In this document: positions 46,234 through 55,485 of the stretch, in pieces | Layout: the number at the start of each line of letters is the position of its first letter | How positions within the stretch are numbered: the stretch's first letter is position 1 | NCBI RefSeq assembly: GCF_003048675.2 | Contig: NZ_CP060707.1 | Location: 1,736,001 to 1,800,000, forward strand | DNA length: 64,000 bases | Direction: 5' to 3' | Origin: Campylobacter concisus | GTDB lineage: Bacteria; Campylobacterota; Campylobacteria; Campylobacterales; Campylobacteraceae | The notes under the pieces: model-generated | What the model was told of the DNA's origin: nothing | What the model saw: the letters and a program-made list of their open reading frames with translations, nothing else | The model's database searches: none | Position numbers and translations under genes: made by a program

Positions 46234-47790
46234 ATGAGCCAAAATAGCAAAATAGAAAAATCTTATGATGAACTAACTTACAAATCAGCAGCATTTGCGC
46301 AGTCATCGCCCTATAAACTAGAGGCTTGCGCTACGCTTCTTGGTATCAACCCACCACCTTGCAAAACCGCAAAAGTGCTTGAGATAGGATGCAGCTTTGG
46401 TGGAAATTTGATCCCATTTGCCGTAAATAACGAGAACGCAAAAGTAGTTGGCATCGATCTTAGCGGCGAGCAAATAAGACGTAGCAAAGAGATCGTAAAA
46501 GAGATAGGACTAAGCAATTTAGAGCTAATTCACGGCGATATCTGCGAGTTTAAAAGTGATGAGAAATTTGACTACATTATAGCTCACGGCGTCTTTAGCT
46601 GGGTGCCTGACTTTGTAAAAGAGGCGATACTAAGAGTTATAAGAGAAAATTTAAGCGAAAACGGCGTGGCATTTATATCTTACAACACATATCCAGGCTG
46701 GAAAGTAAAAGATGTAGTGCGTGATCTTATGCTGCTTGCTGCTAAAGATAAGGATAGCACCGAAGAGAGGTTAAAGGCTGCTAAAGAGGCACTTTTGGTT
46801 TATAAAGAGGTTTTGCTAACAAAGCTTGGAGAAAATTATGAAGATAAGATCCCTGCAAAGTTGCTGCTTCATTGGATAGATAATGTGCTTAAAAAAGATG
46901 ATTTTTACATAGCACATGAGTTTCTAGAAGAGATAAATGACCCATTTTACTTTAAAGATTTTAATGCCATGCTAACTAAAAAAGAGCTTGCCTATCTTTG
47001 TGAATACGGCCTTGAAGATCTTTTTGTGCCAGATCTTGGCATAGAGCATGTAGATAGCTATAAAGATAAGAAATTTAAAGATAGGATCGATCTAGAGCAG
47101 TTTATGGATATACTTAGCAATAAGGTCTTTAGACAAAGCCTCATCGTACATGCTAAGGCTTATGAGAGCGTGGCTAATAAACAAATAGGGCCAAGTGATA
47201 TAAATAAAATTCACGTAGTAGCCGACTTTGTTAAAAAGGATGATGGCTGGTATGATAAATTTGCTCTTATGCCTCAAGATATATCTTGGCTTTGCGAGGT
47301 ATTTTATAGGATGTATCCAGCAAGTATAAATCTCTCTCAAATTTTAGAGATTTTACCAGAAGATAAACTCGCAGTTTATAGCGCTTTTGTAAGACTTTTA
47401 ACAAACTCAGCAAGCGCAATGATTGTAAAAGATGATCTAAAAGATATAGAGTACGCTCCAAATTACTCAAGGCTAAAGACAAATTTAACTGGCTATATAA
47501 AGTACTTTTTAAATCACAAAGATAACGCAGACATTACCTTTGCAAACAAATTTGGTCTTACAGAACGGCTTGATAGGCTTGATTACTATATATTTTTACT
47601 ACTTGATGGCAAAAATAATTTAGAAGAAATAACTGCCAAGAGTTTAAAATTTGTAAAAGAAAACAGCATAAAAATATCTGATAAAAATGGCAAAGAGCTT
47701 AAAAATGACAAACTAGTCACTCACTTAAAGGGCTATATCGTGGGCACAGCAAAAATAGCTAGCATGCTCTATTTGCTTGAGGAAATTTAA
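46234..47790 (+). CDS. SAM methyltransferase with PKMT-type regulatory domain
   Basis: 518 residues. The N-terminal half is a class I SAM domain: motif I VLEIGCSFGGN (about 48-58), acidic motif VVGIDLSGEQ and the DYIIAHGVFSWVPD post-I segment. A middle region (about 200-320) matches the methyltransferase regulatory domain known from rickettsial protein-lysine methyltransferases; the C-terminal part is helical and winged-helix-like. Those relatives methylate outer-membrane proteins, so a protein target is plausible here, but it cannot be named. AGGAGG lies before the ATG. Confidence 0.8.
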   Translation: MSQNSKIEKSYDELTYKSAAFAQSSPYKLEACATLLGINPPPCKTAKVLEIGCSFGGNLIPFAVNNENAKVVGIDLSGEQIRRSKEIVKEIGLSNLELIHGDICEFKSDEKFDYIIAHGVFSWVPDFVKEAILRVIRENLSENGVAFISYNTYPGWKVKDVVRDLMLLAAKDKDSTEERLKAAKEALLVYKEVLLTKLGENYEDKIPAKLLLHWIDNVLKKDDFYIAHEFLEEINDPFYFKDFNAMLTKKELAYLCEYGLEDLFVPDLGIEHVDSYKDKKFKDRIDLEQFMDILSNKVFRQSLIVHAKAYESVANKQIGPSDINKIHVVADFVKKDDGWYDKFALMPQDISWLCEVFYRMYPASINLSQILEILPEDKLAVYSAFVRLLTNSASAMIVKDDLKDIEYAPNYSRLKTNLTGYIKYFLNHKDNADITFANKFGLTERLDRLDYYIFLLLDGKNNLEEITAKSLKFVKENSIKISDKNGKELKNDKLVTHLKGYIVGTAKIASMLYLLEEI

Positions 47791-47791
47791 A

Positions 47792-48256
47792 ATGAAAAGA
47801 ACTTTAGCTCTTATATTTTGTATATTTTTAGCAGGTTGTGCGAGCAAGCCAAGCGTGAAAAATCTAAATCTTAAAAGCAGCCTAAACTACGGCGGCGAAG
47901 AACTTGCAAAGTTACTTGAGCAAGATGATGCAGTGGCGTTTAGTAGTAACTTGCGTGAGGGAATTTTCATCTACATAAGTAACGCTAAAGTCGCAAACTA
48001 TCTTGGCATAGTAAGAGCCGAGAGGCACGCTAAATTTAGCGTAAAAGAGCTAGGTCAAAACGATCTTTTGATAAAAAGTGTAAATAATCTAACGCAAAGC
48101 TTTGATGCTAGTTTGGAGCGAGCTAGAGAGCTAAAATGTGGCACTTTAGTAATTAGACTAAAAGATAAATTTCAAGATTTAGAAGCGGCAAATAAATTTT
48201 TAGAGCAAAACGAGAGCGCATTTTTAAAGATGAGTAGCGAGATAAGGTGCAAGTAG
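47792..48256 (+). CDS. Small lipoprotein, unknown function
   Basis: 154 residues. Signal peptide with lipobox IFLAGC (Cys about 17). The mature part is alpha/beta with a final SSEIRCK. I start at 47792 (MKRTLALIF), not the upstream TTG, because the signal peptide begins there. It starts one base after the methyltransferase stop, so these genes are likely coupled. No family recognised. Confidence 0.78.
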   Translation: MKRTLALIFCIFLAGCASKPSVKNLNLKSSLNYGGEELAKLLEQDDAVAFSSNLREGIFIYISNAKVANYLGIVRAERHAKFSVKELGQNDLLIKSVNNLTQSFDASLERARELKCGTLVIRLKDKFQDLEAANKFLEQNESAFLKMSSEIRCK

Positions 48257-48258
48257 CC

Positions 48259-49062
48259 TTATCTGCCCTGCTCTATCAGCTTAAAAACTTCATCCTCTAA
48301 GCCCAAAGTATTTTTGCCAAAAGCTACGTAAAATGGGCTTTTTAGATCAGCTAGTTTGTAGCTTAGTTCGCATCTATCGCTAGCATTTAAGACCTTGCCA
48401 CCGCTAAATTTTACCACCGCATCACCTGCGGCATTGTCCCAAAGATAACTTGGACTAAATCTTACATATGTCCCGCCAAGCTCAGCCAAACGGCAAAATT
48501 TAATGGCAGATCCGATGCATTTTTGCTCTAAATTTAAACTATCTCTTATAAGCGTGGCCCTCTTCGTCTCGCCTCTTCTGCTTGAAAAGATGAAGTTATT
48601 TAAGCTTTTAGCTTTTTCATTTAGATCGTGTCTTGCTACGACCTCATCATTAGCGCCTAAAATTTCTTTAAAAGCGCCGTTTTCATCAGCGTAAAAAAGC
48701 TCTTTGCTAACTGGGATAAAAATGACGCCAAGCACCGGTCTAGCCTCTTTTATAAGCGCTATGCAAACGCAAAATTCACCATTTCTAGCTAAAAATTCTT
48801 TCGTGCCATCAAGGGGATCAACTAGCCAAAATTCATCTTTATCGCTCTCTTGCAAGACGCTCTCTTCAGAGCAAATTTTTATCCCACTTTTACTTAGCTC
48901 TTTTAGTATCACCTCATTTGCCGCTAGATCAGCACTAGTTAGCGGCGAGCTGTCATCTTTTAGGCAGACTTTGAGCGCCTTGCCATTAGATGAGTAAATT
49001 TTCATTATCTCACTCCCAGCGCTTATGGCTGCCTTGATGGCTAAGTTTAAAAGCTCGCTCAT
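48259..49062 (-). CDS. cysQ: 3'(2'),5'-bisphosphate nucleotidase (inositol-monophosphatase family)
   Basis: 267 residues. Family metal sites are present: EE near SEESV, WLVDPLDGTKEFLARNGEF (about 92-110) and WDNAAGDAVVKFSGG. CysQ removes the 3' phosphate from PAP made in sulfate assimilation. The ATG at 49062 overlaps the gltA stop (ATGA), so the upstream in-frame extension to 49146 is rejected. A general inositol monophosphatase is the alternative. Confidence 0.88.
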   Translation of the reverse strand: MSELLNLAIKAAISAGSEIMKIYSSNGKALKVCLKDDSSPLTSADLAANEVILKELSKSGIKICSEESVLQESDKDEFWLVDPLDGTKEFLARNGEFCVCIALIKEARPVLGVIFIPVSKELFYADENGAFKEILGANDEVVARHDLNEKAKSLNNFIFSSRRGETKRATLIRDSLNLEQKCIGSAIKFCRLAELGGTYVRFSPSYLWDNAAGDAVVKFSGGKVLNASDRCELSYKLADLKSPFYVAFGKNTLGLEDEVFKLIEQGR

Positions 49063-50336
49063 TTTGGTGTTCTGTTTGCCTCTCCGACGTAGAGCTGTCT
49101 TGGGCGGACGATCTTTATAGTGTCTTGCTCTTTTAGCTCGATCCACTGACTGATCCAGCCTGGCGTCCTGCCGATGACGAAGATAACGGCAAACATATTA
49201 TTTGGTATGCCAAGCGCCTTTAGGATGAGCCCTGAGTGAAAATCAACGTTTGGATACAAATTTCTACTCACAAAATAGTCGTCATTTAGCGCGATCTCTT
49301 CGATGCGATTGGCGATCTTTATAAGCTCTGAGCTAATGCCGATCTCATCCATCAGCTGATCTCTCATCTTCTTAAGCACCTTTGCGCGCGGGTCGAAGTT
49401 TTTATAGACCCTGTGACCAAAGCCCATAAGCCTAAATGGATCGTTCTTATCCTTTGCTCTAGCGATGTATTTATCGACGTTTGCGACCGAGCCGATCTCT
49501 TCAAGCTGGCGGATAACGCCCTCGTTTGCTCCGCCGTGAGCCCAGCCCCAAAGTGCGCCAATCCCTGCGCTTATACATGCGTATGGGTGCGCGTGCGTAG
49601 AGCCAACGGTCCTAACAGTAGTCGTTGAGGCATTTTGCTCGTGGTCAGCGTGGAGCATAAAGACCGTATCAAGCGCCTTTATCTCGATAGGCTTAAGATC
49701 GACGTGCTCGTATGGATAGCCCCTCATCATGTAGAGGAAATTTTCAGTAAAGCCACGATCTAAATTTGGATATATGATAGGAAGGCCGCGTGAGTATCGG
49801 TAGCTAAAGGCCGCTATCGTTGGGATCTTGGCGATTATCCTCATAGCCATCTCGTGATACTCTTCAGGCTTATCCATATTTAGGTGGTCTGAGTAAAAGG
49901 CACTTAGCGCTGAGACTGCCGCTTGCAAGATCGCCATAGGGTGCGCTTTGTCTGGAAATGCGTCAAAGAGCTTCATCATGCCCTCGTGTATGAAGCTTCT
50001 TTTTTTGAGCTCATCTTTAAAGCCCCTGTATTGCTCATTAGTTGGTAGCTCTTTGTTTAAAAGCAGGTAGGCAACGTCTAAAAATGTCTTATTTTCAGCC
50101 AAATATGCGATGTCGTAGCCCCTGTACATGAGCTCGCCCTTTAGGCCGTCGATGTAGGTTATGGCTGAGCGGCACATCGCAGTTGAGGTGTAGCCCCTGT
50201 CAAAGGTAAACATCCCAGTGTCGCTAAAAAAGGTCGATATGTCGATGACGTCTGGCCCCATAGTGCCTTTTAGGATAGGAAATTCATAGCTCTTGCCAGT
50301 TCGGTTGTCGATTAGTGTGGCTGTATTTGATGACAT
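49059..50336 (-). CDS. gltA: Citrate synthase
   Basis: 425 residues of the type II (hexameric) citrate synthase. Catalytic segments are MLHADHEQNAST (about 230), GALWGWAHGGANEGVI (His) and MGFGHRVYKNFDPRAK (about 305-320). It joins oxaloacetate and acetyl-CoA at the entry to the TCA cycle. It lies two bases after the antiporter and is coupled to cysQ. Confidence 0.97.
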   Translation of the reverse strand: MSSNTATLIDNRTGKSYEFPILKGTMGPDVIDISTFFSDTGMFTFDRGYTSTAMCRSAITYIDGLKGELMYRGYDIAYLAENKTFLDVAYLLLNKELPTNEQYRGFKDELKKRSFIHEGMMKLFDAFPDKAHPMAILQAAVSALSAFYSDHLNMDKPEEYHEMAMRIIAKIPTIAAFSYRYSRGLPIIYPNLDRGFTENFLYMMRGYPYEHVDLKPIEIKALDTVFMLHADHEQNASTTTVRTVGSTHAHPYACISAGIGALWGWAHGGANEGVIRQLEEIGSVANVDKYIARAKDKNDPFRLMGFGHRVYKNFDPRAKVLKKMRDQLMDEIGISSELIKIANRIEEIALNDDYFVSRNLYPNVDFHSGLILKALGIPNNMFAVIFVIGRTPGWISQWIELKEQDTIKIVRPRQLYVGEANRTPK

Positions 50337-50338
50337 TT

Positions 50339-51502
50339 TTACTCCTTGCTTTTTGATTGCATTAAAATTTTGATGATTATAGCTCCTATTATAGCTTGTG
50401 CGAGGCTTGCTAGGATGAAAGATGAGTAAGAATAGTCACTTATCTCGCCTGATTTGTGTGCGATAGTAGCAACTGCGATCAAAAGAGTGAGCGGCATAGA
50501 CTGCGAAACGGAAAATAAAAATATCCCTCTAAAGCCAAGCTTGCCCAAAAAGAGCAAACTAGATACAACTCTGGTGCCAAGCATCGCTAAAAATATAAAA
50601 ATAGCATCCTTTATCACTTCGCTAGATCCTAGGCTTGAAAGCTTAAAGGTAGAGCCTATGTGGATGAAAAATATCGGCACCAAAAAGCCAAATCCAAAGC
50701 TTGAAAGCTTGTGCGGCAAGTCCTTTTTGTGATCGAAAAATGTCGTGATAAACATACCTGCGATAAACGCACCAAAGGCAACTTCTAAATTTAGATAGAG
50801 CATCAAGGCTATCATCGTGAAAAATACCGCGATGCAAAGCCTGATGTCCTTCTCGTCCTTGTCGTAGTGCGGCATGAGCACCACTTTAAGCCCCGGATAC
50901 CACCAAAAAAGCACGTCCAAAATTTTAAAGCTAAGCACGCTGATAGCCAAAAATAGGATCAAATAGCCAATCGTTAGCCATAAATTTATGCTCGCTCCAA
51001 ACTGCAAGTAAGCAGCGGTAAAGGTTAGAAGTGTGATGCTTAAAAGCTCGCCGATAGTTGCTATTAGCATGCTTAAATTTAGCCACTCTTGCTGCTTGCC
51101 ATACTCCTTAAATAGCGTAAATACCATACCAACGGCCATTATCGGGATGATGATGATGTAAAGCAGGCTAAGCTCAAGTCCTAGCGTCAGGGCCGTGGCT
51201 AGAGCGTAGATGAGCGCAAGGTAGATGATCCCAAGGCGCAAAATTTTACGGTCGATGTTTATGAGCATCCTAAGATCGATCTCCATGCCAGCTAGAAACA
51301 TCAAAAAGAAAAAGCCAACTTCGCTGATGAGCTTAAACATCTCGTTGTCGCCAACGACTCCGATGTAGCCAGCAACCGCTCCAAGTAGTATCTCAGCAGG
51401 TGCGACTGGGATGCGTAAAATTTTAGAAATATAAGGCGAAGCAAAGACGATAAATGCCAAAACGACAAGGATGCTAAGCTCGCTTGCTTGGTGTAACTGC
51501 AA
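50339..51502 (-). CDS. CPA2-family cation/proton antiporter (Kef/NhaS-like)
   Basis: 387 residues with about 12 helices. Seen: RIPVAPAEILLGAVAGYIG, LMFLAGMEIDLRML (about 68-81, the acidic ion-binding segment) and FGAFIAGMFITTFF near 243. No C-terminal TrkA-N or RCK domain, so it is not a full Kef potassium channel. Likely Na+/H+ or K+/H+ exchange. Start at 51502; the same transcript probably continues to gltA and cysQ. Confidence 0.88.
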   Translation of the reverse strand: MQLHQASELSILVVLAFIVFASPYISKILRIPVAPAEILLGAVAGYIGVVGDNEMFKLISEVGFFFLMFLAGMEIDLRMLINIDRKILRLGIIYLALIYALATALTLGLELSLLYIIIIPIMAVGMVFTLFKEYGKQQEWLNLSMLIATIGELLSITLLTFTAAYLQFGASINLWLTIGYLILFLAISVLSFKILDVLFWWYPGLKVVLMPHYDKDEKDIRLCIAVFFTMIALMLYLNLEVAFGAFIAGMFITTFFDHKKDLPHKLSSFGFGFLVPIFFIHIGSTFKLSSLGSSEVIKDAIFIFLAMLGTRVVSSLLFLGKLGFRGIFLFSVSQSMPLTLLIAVATIAHKSGEISDYSYSSFILASLAQAIIGAIIIKILMQSKSKE

Positions 51503-51617
51503 AAATATCCTTAAAATAAAAATGCCTGATTGTATAAAAAGCTTTGTTATTTTTTGATTAAGCTAAGCGAAATTTGGGCAAAATGGCGGCTATTTTAGAA
51601 ATTTGGAGTGAAATTTT

Positions 51618-52100
51618 ATGCGTAAATTTAGCCTTTTTATTTTGATATTTTTTGGCGTCTTTTCTTTGGCAGGCGAGCTAAATTTAGTTGAGAGTTTTAG
51701 ATTTGATGGTAGCACATTTTATAAAAAGCAAGTGGTTAAAAATGAGAGTTTTTACTTTTTAAAAAATGAAAACATGGACGAGCACTTTGCCTCGTTTAAG
51801 GTAAAGTTTGACAAAGATGTCAAGACAAAAAGCGAGCTAGAAGAGTTAAAAAAGGCTCTTAAGCAAGATAAAAAAGTGCTTTTTAGCGAAGAAAATGATC
51901 AAATTTTAGCTCTTATAAAGGATGAAACTAAGAGCAAAAATATAGAAATAATCCACTTTTTGCTTAAAAAAGATGGAGTTTTGATGCTTTCGTATGAGAG
52001 AATTTACGATCCACAAACATCAGCAGATGCGCTCAAACCAGTGCTTTTAAGCGAAGCTAGAAATTTTATGCTACAGATGCCAAAGGTAGAAGCTAGGTAG
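51618..52100 (+). CDS. Secreted hypothetical protein
   Basis: 160 residues with a signal peptide (MRKFSLFILIFFGVFSLAG) and a Lys/Glu-rich, mixed alpha/beta mature part. No Cys in the mature chain. GGAG lies about nine bases before the ATG. No family recognised; it stands alone between divergent antiporter and the repeat-bearing spacer. Confidence 0.7.
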   Translation: MRKFSLFILIFFGVFSLAGELNLVESFRFDGSTFYKKQVVKNESFYFLKNENMDEHFASFKVKFDKDVKTKSELEELKKALKQDKKVLFSEENDQILALIKDETKSKNIEIIHFLLKKDGVLMLSYERIYDPQTSADALKPVLLSEARNFMLQMPKVEAR

Positions 52101-52389
52101 AGAGGCACATGTGACGGCGCTACGCACTGCATGGGGTTTTGTTAAATTTTAGTAGTCAATTCTTAGGGGTGAATGAAAGTTTTAAAATTTGTCGCTACGA
52201 ACTAAAAATTTAATTTTTACAAAAAAGGTTCTAGCAAATTTTAAAATTTATGAACGAGCATATCACGGCTTTAAATTTAGTGGCGAGTGATAACGAGGCC
52301 TGAATTTGGTAAGTTGCTAAGGCGAGTGAGTAAAGTTTTAAAATTTGCTCTTTGAAATAAAACTATGTGAAAAATTTAAATTTACAGCA
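52101..52389. repeat. Intergenic spacer with three copies of an AT palindrome
   Basis: No gene. The core TTTTAAAATTT occurs three times (around 52179, 52238 and 52334), in two cases as AAAGTTTTAAAATTTG. GGCGAGTGA appears twice (around 52283 and 52321). The stretch resembles a small degenerate intergenic repeat family, or remains of one. Confidence 0.5.
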
Positions 52390-53109
52390 TTACTTTTTCT
52401 TATAAATTTCCGCTCTCTCCTTTAAAAGACCTGTTTTTAAATTTGGCAAAGCGCTAAGCTCGTCAAAAAGTCCAAAAAGTGCGTGCTGTGGCGGCAAGCT
52501 AAGGTGAGTGAGGGATTTTAGAGACAAGATAGGCGAGTAGTCCTTACTCTTTATCCTAGCCACCAAGATCACAAGGCTGGTTAGCCTAGGCATCTGGCGT
52601 AAAAACTCTAAGCTTTCAATATGGATAAATTTAGGCGAAAGTCCGTCTCCACTGATCTCAAGGCTCTTTAAATTTTGCAAATTTGAAAGCGCAGAGTAGT
52701 CGCTTATCTTTTGAAAATTCTCCACGGCTAGGCTTTCAAGTACGGCAAGTTTAGCGATCGGTGCTATGCTTTTTACACTAGCCCCAGAGCCGATAAAAAG
52801 GCTCTTTAGACTAGAAAGATTTGCCAGCGCGTCAAGGCTCTCATACGAGCCCCATTTGATGTGAAGGCTCTTTAAATTTCTTTGGCAGCACACCGCATCA
52901 AAGAGCTCCTGCGGCATTTTGGTGCAAAAGTTAAGCTCATCAAATGCCTCTTGCTCGCTTCTTAAAAAGTCGCACCACTCATCAAGCACGGCTCTTTTTT
53001 GCTTGGCGGTTTTATACTGCGGTGTGAAGCTGTCGCCTAGCTGCGTGCAGTTTATCACAAGGCTCTTTTGCCCTTTATACTGGCTAACTTCTACGATAGT
53101 TTCAGGCAT
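52390..53109 (-). CDS. Leucine-rich-repeat protein, cytoplasmic
   Basis: 239 residues without signal peptide. From about residue 85 the chain shows LRR periods of 22-24: NLKSLHIKWG, SLKSLFIGSG, VLESLAVENF, NLKSLEISGD, RLTSLVILVA, SLTHLSLPPQ. The N-terminal part contains four Cys, two adjacent (CC). LRR stacks bind other proteins. No partner is visible nearby. Function unknown. Confidence 0.72.
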   Translation of the reverse strand: MPETIVEVSQYKGQKSLVINCTQLGDSFTPQYKTAKQKRAVLDEWCDFLRSEQEAFDELNFCTKMPQELFDAVCCQRNLKSLHIKWGSYESLDALANLSSLKSLFIGSGASVKSIAPIAKLAVLESLAVENFQKISDYSALSNLQNLKSLEISGDGLSPKFIHIESLEFLRQMPRLTSLVILVARIKSKDYSPILSLKSLTHLSLPPQHALFGLFDELSALPNLKTGLLKERAEIYKKK

Positions 53110-53154
53110 TTAAAGTCCAAATTTATAAGCCAAATTTAGGCTCAAGGACTTAAA
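53109..53154. terminator. Hairpin downstream of topA
   Basis: Nested inverted repeat: TTTAAAGTCC against GGACTTAAA, with inner AGCC/GGCT. It lies just downstream of topA on the minus strand and before the LRR gene, so it may partly end the topA transcript. Confidence 0.5.
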
Positions 53155-53168
53155 TTTGGCTAGAAATT

Positions 53169-55283
53169 TTAATTTTCAGAGACAAGTGTCTTTTTCTTGC
53201 ACTTTGTGCACTCTATAAATGTGCCTTTTTTTAGCTCTTTTTTGATCATATCGCCGCCGCACTCATCGCATTTTTGCGCGACTGGCTCGTAGTTTGAGAT
53301 GAAGTCGCATTTTGGATAGTTGGCACATCCATAAAATTTACCACGCCTGCTAAATCTCTCAACGATCTCGCCGCCACATTTTGGACATGGCACGTCAAGT
53401 TTTTTGAGCTCGCGTTTTGGCTTAGCTGCCGTTGCAGTGCCAGTTTCTGCGCTCTTTTCATTATCTTTTGCGACGTTTCTTGAGTATTTGCATTTTGGGA
53501 AATTTGAGCAAGCGATAAACTCGCCATATCTGCCCTTTCTAAGCACTAGCTCGCTTCCACACTCTGGGCATTTCTCGCCGATCGGAGTGGCTGTTTTTAG
53601 GCTTTTTATGCCAGTTTTGCCAGCGCTTATTTTTTCCATAAATGGATAGTAAAAGTCGCTTAGCACCTTTTGCCAGTCAGCCTTGTCAAGTGCGATCTCA
53701 TCGAGCTTTTCTTCAAGATGCGAGGTAAATTCGCTATCGACGATGTTGCTAAAGTGCTCCTCCAAAACGCCTATCATGCTAAATGCGATCTCGTTTGGTA
53801 TGAGCTGCTTTTTCTCGATCCTTACGTAGTCTCTTGATGTTAGCAGCGAGATGGTCGGTGCGTATGTGCTTGGGCGGCCAATTCCTAGGCTTTCTAGCTT
53901 TTTAACAAGGCCAGCTTCAGAGTACCTGGCTGGTGGCTCGGTGAAGTTTTGCGTGCTTTTTATGCTTTGCAAACTCATCTCGCCGCCCTTTTTTAAATTT
54001 GGCAAAATTTTATCCTTGTCAAGCTCGCCATAAACCTTGTAAAAGCCGTCAAATAGCACCTTTCTGCCGCTTATCTTAAACTCGCCTTTTTCGCTTGCGA
54101 CATAGACATTTTGCGTTTGGCTCACACATGCGCTCATTTGGCAGGCTAAAAATCTATTGTAGATGAGCGTGTAGAGTTTGAGCGCATCTTTTTCTAAAAA
54201 TTTAGCGGCGATTTGAGGTGTGAAGTTTAAATTTGTAGGGCGGATTGCTTCGTGGGCTTCTTGCGCTGCCTTTGAGCTTGTTGTGTAGCTGATCGCTTTG
54301 GCTGGCAAGTACTCTTTGCCGTAGTTTTGGAGGATATGCTCTCTAGCGGCAGCGACGGCCTCTTTGGCTAAATTTAAGCTGTCTGTTCTCATATATGTGA
54401 TCGCACCCATGAAGCCCTCGTGAGTTTGCACGCCCTCATAGAGGCTTTGTGCGATCATCATTGTCTTTTTAGGGCTAAAGCCAAGGCGGTTGCTCGCACT
54501 TTGCTGAAGTGTTGAGGTCATAAATGGCGGACTTGGCTGGATCTTTCTATCCTTGCTCTCGATCTCACGGACGCTAAATTTCTCATTTTGTAAATTTTCA
54601 ATGATGTATTTTGCGCGGTCTGGATTTTGGATGGTTAGCTTTTCGATCTTTTGGTTTTCAAATTTAACTAGCTCGGCGTCTAGATCTTTTTTAAAAACGG
54701 TGTCGATAGTGTAGTATTCAACTGGTTTAAATGCCTGAATTTCACGCTCGCGGTCGACTATTATCTTTAAAGCTGCACTTTGCACACGTCCAGCGCTTAA
54801 GCCTTTTTGTATCTTTAAATTTAAAAGCGGGCTTAGCTTGTAGCCAACTATGCGGTCGAGCAAACGCCTTGTTTGCTGGGCATTGACGCTGTTCATATCG
54901 ACGTGTCTTGGGCTTTTTAGAGCGTTTTGTATGGCGCTTTTGGTGATCTCGTGAAAGACGATGCGAGGCAGGCTGGTTGGCTCTTTGCCGATGGCATTTG
55001 CGATGTGAAACGCGATCGCCTCACCCTCTCTATCCTCATCGGTCGCGAGATAAATTTCATCAGCACCCTTAGCAAGCTCTTTTATCTCTTTTACGATGGC
55101 GGAGTGATCGCTGCTGATGCGATACTCTGGGGTAAATTTATCATCCTCTATCTTGATGCCAAAGCTCGTTTTTGGCAGGTCTCTGATGTGACCTTTTGAG
55201 GCGATGACGTTGTAGCTTTTATCTAAGAAATTTTTGATAGTCTTTGCTTTTGCAGGAGATTCCACAATGATTAAGCTTTTCAT
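53169..55283 (-). CDS. topA: DNA topoisomerase I
   Basis: 704 residues of type IA. TOPRIM motifs are LIIVESPAKAKTI at the start and ATDEDREGEAIAFH (about 79-92); the active-site Tyr lies in ITYMRTDS (about 295). The C-terminus has three Cys4 zinc ribbons beginning CPECGSEL, CPKCGGEI and CDECGGDM. It relaxes negative supercoils. Single gene facing away from flagellin. Confidence 0.97.
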   Translation of the reverse strand: MKSLIIVESPAKAKTIKNFLDKSYNVIASKGHIRDLPKTSFGIKIEDDKFTPEYRISSDHSAIVKEIKELAKGADEIYLATDEDREGEAIAFHIANAIGKEPTSLPRIVFHEITKSAIQNALKSPRHVDMNSVNAQQTRRLLDRIVGYKLSPLLNLKIQKGLSAGRVQSAALKIIVDREREIQAFKPVEYYTIDTVFKKDLDAELVKFENQKIEKLTIQNPDRAKYIIENLQNEKFSVREIESKDRKIQPSPPFMTSTLQQSASNRLGFSPKKTMMIAQSLYEGVQTHEGFMGAITYMRTDSLNLAKEAVAAAREHILQNYGKEYLPAKAISYTTSSKAAQEAHEAIRPTNLNFTPQIAAKFLEKDALKLYTLIYNRFLACQMSACVSQTQNVYVASEKGEFKISGRKVLFDGFYKVYGELDKDKILPNLKKGGEMSLQSIKSTQNFTEPPARYSEAGLVKKLESLGIGRPSTYAPTISLLTSRDYVRIEKKQLIPNEIAFSMIGVLEEHFSNIVDSEFTSHLEEKLDEIALDKADWQKVLSDFYYPFMEKISAGKTGIKSLKTATPIGEKCPECGSELVLRKGRYGEFIACSNFPKCKYSRNVAKDNEKSAETGTATAAKPKRELKKLDVPCPKCGGEIVERFSRRGKFYGCANYPKCDFISNYEPVAQKCDECGGDMIKKELKKGTFIECTKCKKKTLVSEN

Positions 55284-55409
55284 TTATATATAGCCTTTGA
55301 ATTTTTTGGCGTAATTGTAGCAGAAATAATTTTTTAGAGTGTAACGTGAAAAAAATTTTTAGGTGGAGCGCGATTTTTGTTTTTTATAAAAAATTTTTAT
55401 ACATAGCTC

Positions 55410-55438
55410 TAAACTTTTTAAAAAACCGATCGATATAG
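55410..55438 (+). promoter_or_regulatory. Sigma-28 (FliA)-like promoter of flagellin
   Basis: TAAACTTT (55410-55417) resembles the -35 element and CGATATAG (55431-55438) the -10 element of Campylobacter FliA promoters (TAAAGTTT-N11-GCCGATAA); spacing is a base or two off depending on alignment. It lies 47 bases before the flagellin ATG, next to an AAAAGGA ribosome site. Confidence 0.65.
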
Positions 55439-55485
55439 TTTTCGTGCGACATGAAGTCGTAACTTAAAACATAAAAGGATTTACA

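Noticed and set aside
49063-49146. Longer start for cysQ
   Set aside because: The extension lies antisense-free inside gltA and has no family match; the ATGA overlap defines the start.
52101-52389. CRISPR-like array
   Set aside because: Repeat units are short, irregularly spaced and AT-palindromic with no cas genes anywhere in the window.
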